Under the pieces are notes generated by a model, which saw only the letters and a program-made list of their open reading frames with translations, was not told the DNA's origin and made no database searches. This document shows positions 9,068-10,582 of a stretch of DNA of 10,582 nt, one piece after another; the stretch's first letter is position 1, and each line of letters opens with the position of its first letter. A program made the position numbers and the translations under genes. Source of the DNA: Rubrivivax sp. Its GTDB lineage: Bacteria; Pseudomonadota; Gammaproteobacteria; Burkholderiales; Burkholderiaceae_C. The DNA lies in NCBI GenBank assembly GCA_027484885.1, contig JAIXSD010000539.1:1-10582 (forward strand). Direction: 5' to 3'.

Positions 9068-9170
9068 GTCTCACTCGCTTTCGGAATCTGCGCTTCATGC
9101 AAGCCCCGCCGGCACCGGCTGCAGCCACAAGGCGAGGCAGGCAGCAAAGGGACATCGGCGAATACCCACA

Positions 9171-9192
9171 TAAATTGTGCGCAATTTAATTG
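9171..9192. promoter_or_regulatory. Candidate OhrR operator: two overlapping dyads
   Basis: TAAATTGTGCGCAATTTA (9171-9188) has perfect 7-bp arms around TGCG. Overlapping it, CAATTTAATTG (9182-9192) is a perfect 5-bp-arm dyad around one T. OhrR sites described in other bacteria are AT-rich palindromes with CAATT/AATTG cores, which these match. The site is an AT-rich island in GC-rich DNA, lies between the divergent DUF1304 and ohrR genes, and overlaps the candidate ohrR -35 and spacer, fitting autorepression relieved by organic hydroperoxides. Confidence 0.7.
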
Positions 9193-9203
9193 AGAACTAC
9201 ATT
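9175..9203 (+). promoter_or_regulatory. Candidate sigma-70 promoter of ohrR-ohr
   Basis: TTGTGC (9175-9180) and TACATT (9198-9203) are separated by 17 bp. The -35 matches only TTG, and the -10 is fair. Transcription would begin around 9209-9211, at or beside the ohrR ATG (9211), implying a leaderless or nearly leaderless mRNA. No Shine-Dalgarno precedes the ATG, which agrees with this. The operator overlaps the promoter. Confidence 0.4.
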
Positions 9204-9210
9204 ATCACCC

Positions 9211-9753
9211 ATGCCACGCAAGACCCCCAGCACCGCTGAAGCCAAGGCCGAAGCCAAAGCCCAAGCCGCCACTTCAAGCCCAAACGAGCAGGCCCGCACG
9301 CCCGAATGGCTGAACCTGGATCGCCAGCTCTGCTTCGCGCTCTACGCCAGCTCTCTGGCCATGACCAAGCTCTACAAGCCCTTGCTGGAACCCTTGAATC
9401 TGACCTACCCGCAGTACCTGGTGATGTTGGTGCTTTGGGAGCAGGACGGCATCAGCGTTTCCACCCTGGGCCAGCGCCTGTTTCTGGATTCCGGCACCCT
9501 GACCCCCTTGCTCAAGCGCATGGAAGCCGGTGGACTGTTGAAACGCCAACGGGCCGTAGACGATGAGCGCCGCGTGGACATCTTGCTGACACCCGAAGGC
9601 CGCAAGCTGCAGAAGCAGGCGACGGACATCCCGCCCCGCCTCGCTTGCGCCGCCGCCTGCTCCCTGGAAGAACTGAGTTCCCTGACCCGACGCCTGCACG
9701 AGCTGCGACAGCAGCTGGCGGACGCCGACCTTTCTCCCACCACCCCTGTTTGA
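9211..9753 (+). CDS. ohrR: OhrR-type MarR family organic hydroperoxide repressor
   Basis: This 180-aa winged-helix repressor is released from DNA when an organic hydroperoxide oxidises its reactive cysteine. The core is strongly OhrR-like: [43 protein letters not shown], then the DNA-reading region [21 protein letters not shown] and wing [15 protein letters not shown]41, Y55, Y66 and C146 align at a constant +19 with C22, Y36, Y47 and C127 of Xanthomonas campestris OhrR, so it should be a 2-Cys sensor; a further C150 is nearby. Residues 1-32 are an Ala/Lys/Glu-rich extension ([15 protein letters not shown]) that usual OhrR of about 150 aa lack. ATG 9211 is preferred; an upstream in-frame TTG at 9190 falls inside the operator. 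ohr follows after 16 bp, probably in one transcript. Confidence 0.93.
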   Translation: MPRKTPSTAEAKAEAKAQAATSSPNEQARTPEWLNLDRQLCFALYASSLAMTKLYKPLLEPLNLTYPQYLVMLVLWEQDGISVSTLGQRLFLDSGTLTPLLKRMEAGGLLKRQRAVDDERRVDILLTPEGRKLQKQATDIPPRLACAAACSLEELSSLTRRLHELRQQLADADLSPTTPV

Positions 9754-9769
9754 TAGAAAGCACAGCACC

Positions 9770-10195
9770 ATGGCACTCGACAAAGTCCTCTACACCGCCC
9801 GCGCCACCTCCACCGGCGGCCGCCAAGGCAGCTCTTCCAGCTCGGACGGCGCACTGAACGTGCAACTCTCCACGCCCAAGGAACTGGGCGGCGCCGGCGG
9901 CCCGGGCACCAACCCCGAGCAGCTGTTTGCGGCCGGCTACTCGGCCTGCTTCATCGGCGCCCTCAAGCATGTGGCCATGATGAAGAAGGTGGCCTTGCCG
10001 GCCGAAGTGTCCATCACCGCCGATGTGGGCATCGGCCCCATCCCGGCCGGCTTCGGCATCCAGGTGGCCCTGAACATCTCGGTGCCCGGCGTGGACCGCA
10101 GCGTGGCGCAAGAGCTGGTGGACGCAGCCCATCAGGTCTGCCCCTACTCGAACGCCACCCGCGGCAATATCGACGTCACGCTGACCCTGGCCTGA
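9770..10195 (+). CDS. ohr: Organic hydroperoxide resistance protein Ohr (thiol peroxidase)
   Basis: Ohr reduces fatty-acid and other organic hydroperoxides with two cysteines, usually recycled by lipoylated proteins; it acts as a cytoplasmic homodimer of the Ohr/OsmC fold. The 141-aa length is standard. Peroxidatic C60 ([14 protein letters not shown]) and resolving C124 ([16 protein letters not shown]) are present, with R18 ([13 protein letters not shown]) and E50 ([14 protein letters not shown]) of the active-site network. These numbers equal those of the Pseudomonas aeruginosa enzyme. The sequence [14 protein letters not shown] indicates Ohr rather than OsmC. It lies 16 bp after ohrR; GAAAG (9756-9760) is a weak ribosome binding site. 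It is expected to be induced with ohrR when OhrR is oxidised. Confidence 0.97.
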   Translation: MALDKVLYTARATSTGGRQGSSSSSDGALNVQLSTPKELGGAGGPGTNPEQLFAAGYSACFIGALKHVAMMKKVALPAEVSITADVGIGPIPAGFGIQVALNISVPGVDRSVAQELVDAAHQVCPYSNATRGNIDVTLTLA

Positions 10196-10229
10196 GTCGC
10201 CAGAGCCAGGCCAGAGGCGCGAGTCAGCG
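10179..10229. terminator. Nested inverted repeats at the convergent ohr/asparaginase ends
   Basis: An outer pair, CGCTGAC (10179-10185) and GTCAGCG (10223-10229), encloses an inner pair, CTGGCCT (10187-10193) and AGGCCAG (10208-10214). Both are perfect 7-bp arms. The outer arms lie in the last codons of the two convergent genes. There is no T-run, so this is at best a T-less bidirectional terminator or a structure that blocks antisense read-through. Confidence 0.3.
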
Positions 10230-10582
10230 CGGCACGGGGCTTGACAGCAAGTCCAGCAGCAGCTCGATTCGCGCCTTCACCGGGCTCAGCGCTCCCGCGC
10301 TGGGCAAGGCCTCGTCCGAGGCAGTGACCGGACCGGCATCGCAGCGCGTGCTTCGCAGCACGCGCACGCCTTGCTGCTGCGCCTCGCGCAGCGCCGCTTC
10401 CAAGGCTTGCGACAGGCTGCCGTTGCCGGTGCCAGCCACCACCAGCCCATCCACACCCTGCGTCAACAAGGCTCGAACCACCGAGCCATCGGCGCCGACA
10501 TGGTTGAGCACGATCTGCACCCGCGGCCAGCTCTGCTCGCCTTGCGGCAAGCGACCCAGCTCCAGCGGCGGCTGCATTTCGG
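10224..10582 (-). CDS. L-asparaginase, C-terminal part
   Basis: This is the C-terminal 118 or so residues of a leftward gene; its start and catalytic threonines lie beyond the window. L-asparaginases hydrolyse asparagine to aspartate and ammonia. The match rests on GVDGLVVAGTGNGSLSQALEAAL, corresponding to the AGTGNGNL segment of bacterial type II enzymes, followed by GVRVLRSTRCDAGPV and SAGALSPVKARIELLLDLL, the usual end of the C-terminal domain. Whether the protein is periplasmic (AnsB-like) cannot be told without the N-terminus. The first visible residues (EMQPPLELGRLP) read in frame off the window edge, so the methionine at 10577 is internal. It converges on ohr with a 28-bp gap and shows no functional tie to it. 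Confidence 0.85.
   Translation of the reverse strand, partial: EMQPPLELGRLPQGEQSWPRVQIVLNHVGADGSVVRALLTQGVDGLVVAGTGNGSLSQALEAALREAQQQGVRVLRSTRCDAGPVTASDEALPSAGALSPVKARIELLLDLLSSPVPR

Noticed and set aside
9190..9210. TTG start adding seven residues to OhrR
   Set aside because: It falls inside the operator dyad and the candidate promoter and has no ribosome binding site; ATG 9211 is more reasonable.

Overview
The window is a GC-rich, gene-dense chromosomal segment. It most likely comes from a betaproteobacterium of the order Burkholderiales, perhaps the Roseateles/Rubrivivax/Leptothrix side. This rests on strong G/C at third codon positions, the succinylase lysine/diaminopimelate genes interleaved with a PilU-like ATPase and prmB, and protein sequences that look like that group. 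No rRNA, tRNA, CRISPR array, insertion sequence or phage gene is visible, and no gap between genes exceeds about 150 bp.

Bases 1-8617 read rightward as one long gene train. It holds the 3' end of dapC, then dapD, a PilT/PilU-family retraction ATPase, dapE, an exported two-domain aspartic-protease/TPR protein, prmB and a YheS-type ABC-F ATPase. DapD, DapC and DapE carry out consecutive steps of the succinylase branch to meso-diaminopimelate, which feeds lysine and peptidoglycan. PrmB (methylation of ribosomal protein uL3) and the ABC-F protein both act on ribosomes and are joined by a 4-base ATGA overlap. The train ends at a strong hairpin-plus-T-tract terminator (8646-8682).

Bases 8683-10223 are an organic-peroxide defence module. 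A four-helix DUF1304 membrane protein reads leftward, and a 2-Cys OhrR-type MarR repressor followed by Ohr peroxidase reads rightward. The divergent spacer holds an 18-bp perfect-arm palindrome overlapping a second OhrR-like dyad and a candidate promoter; the predicted transcript start lies almost on the ohrR ATG. The window closes with the 3' end of a leftward type II-like L-asparaginase gene.

Most of this is well-known housekeeping and stress biology. The least ordinary items are the secreted tandem retropepsin-like/TPR protein between dapE and prmB, the compact and possibly leaderless ohrR control region that may also govern the DUF1304 gene, and the Ala/Lys-rich N-terminal extension of OhrR. 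I did not find a clear new multi-gene system.
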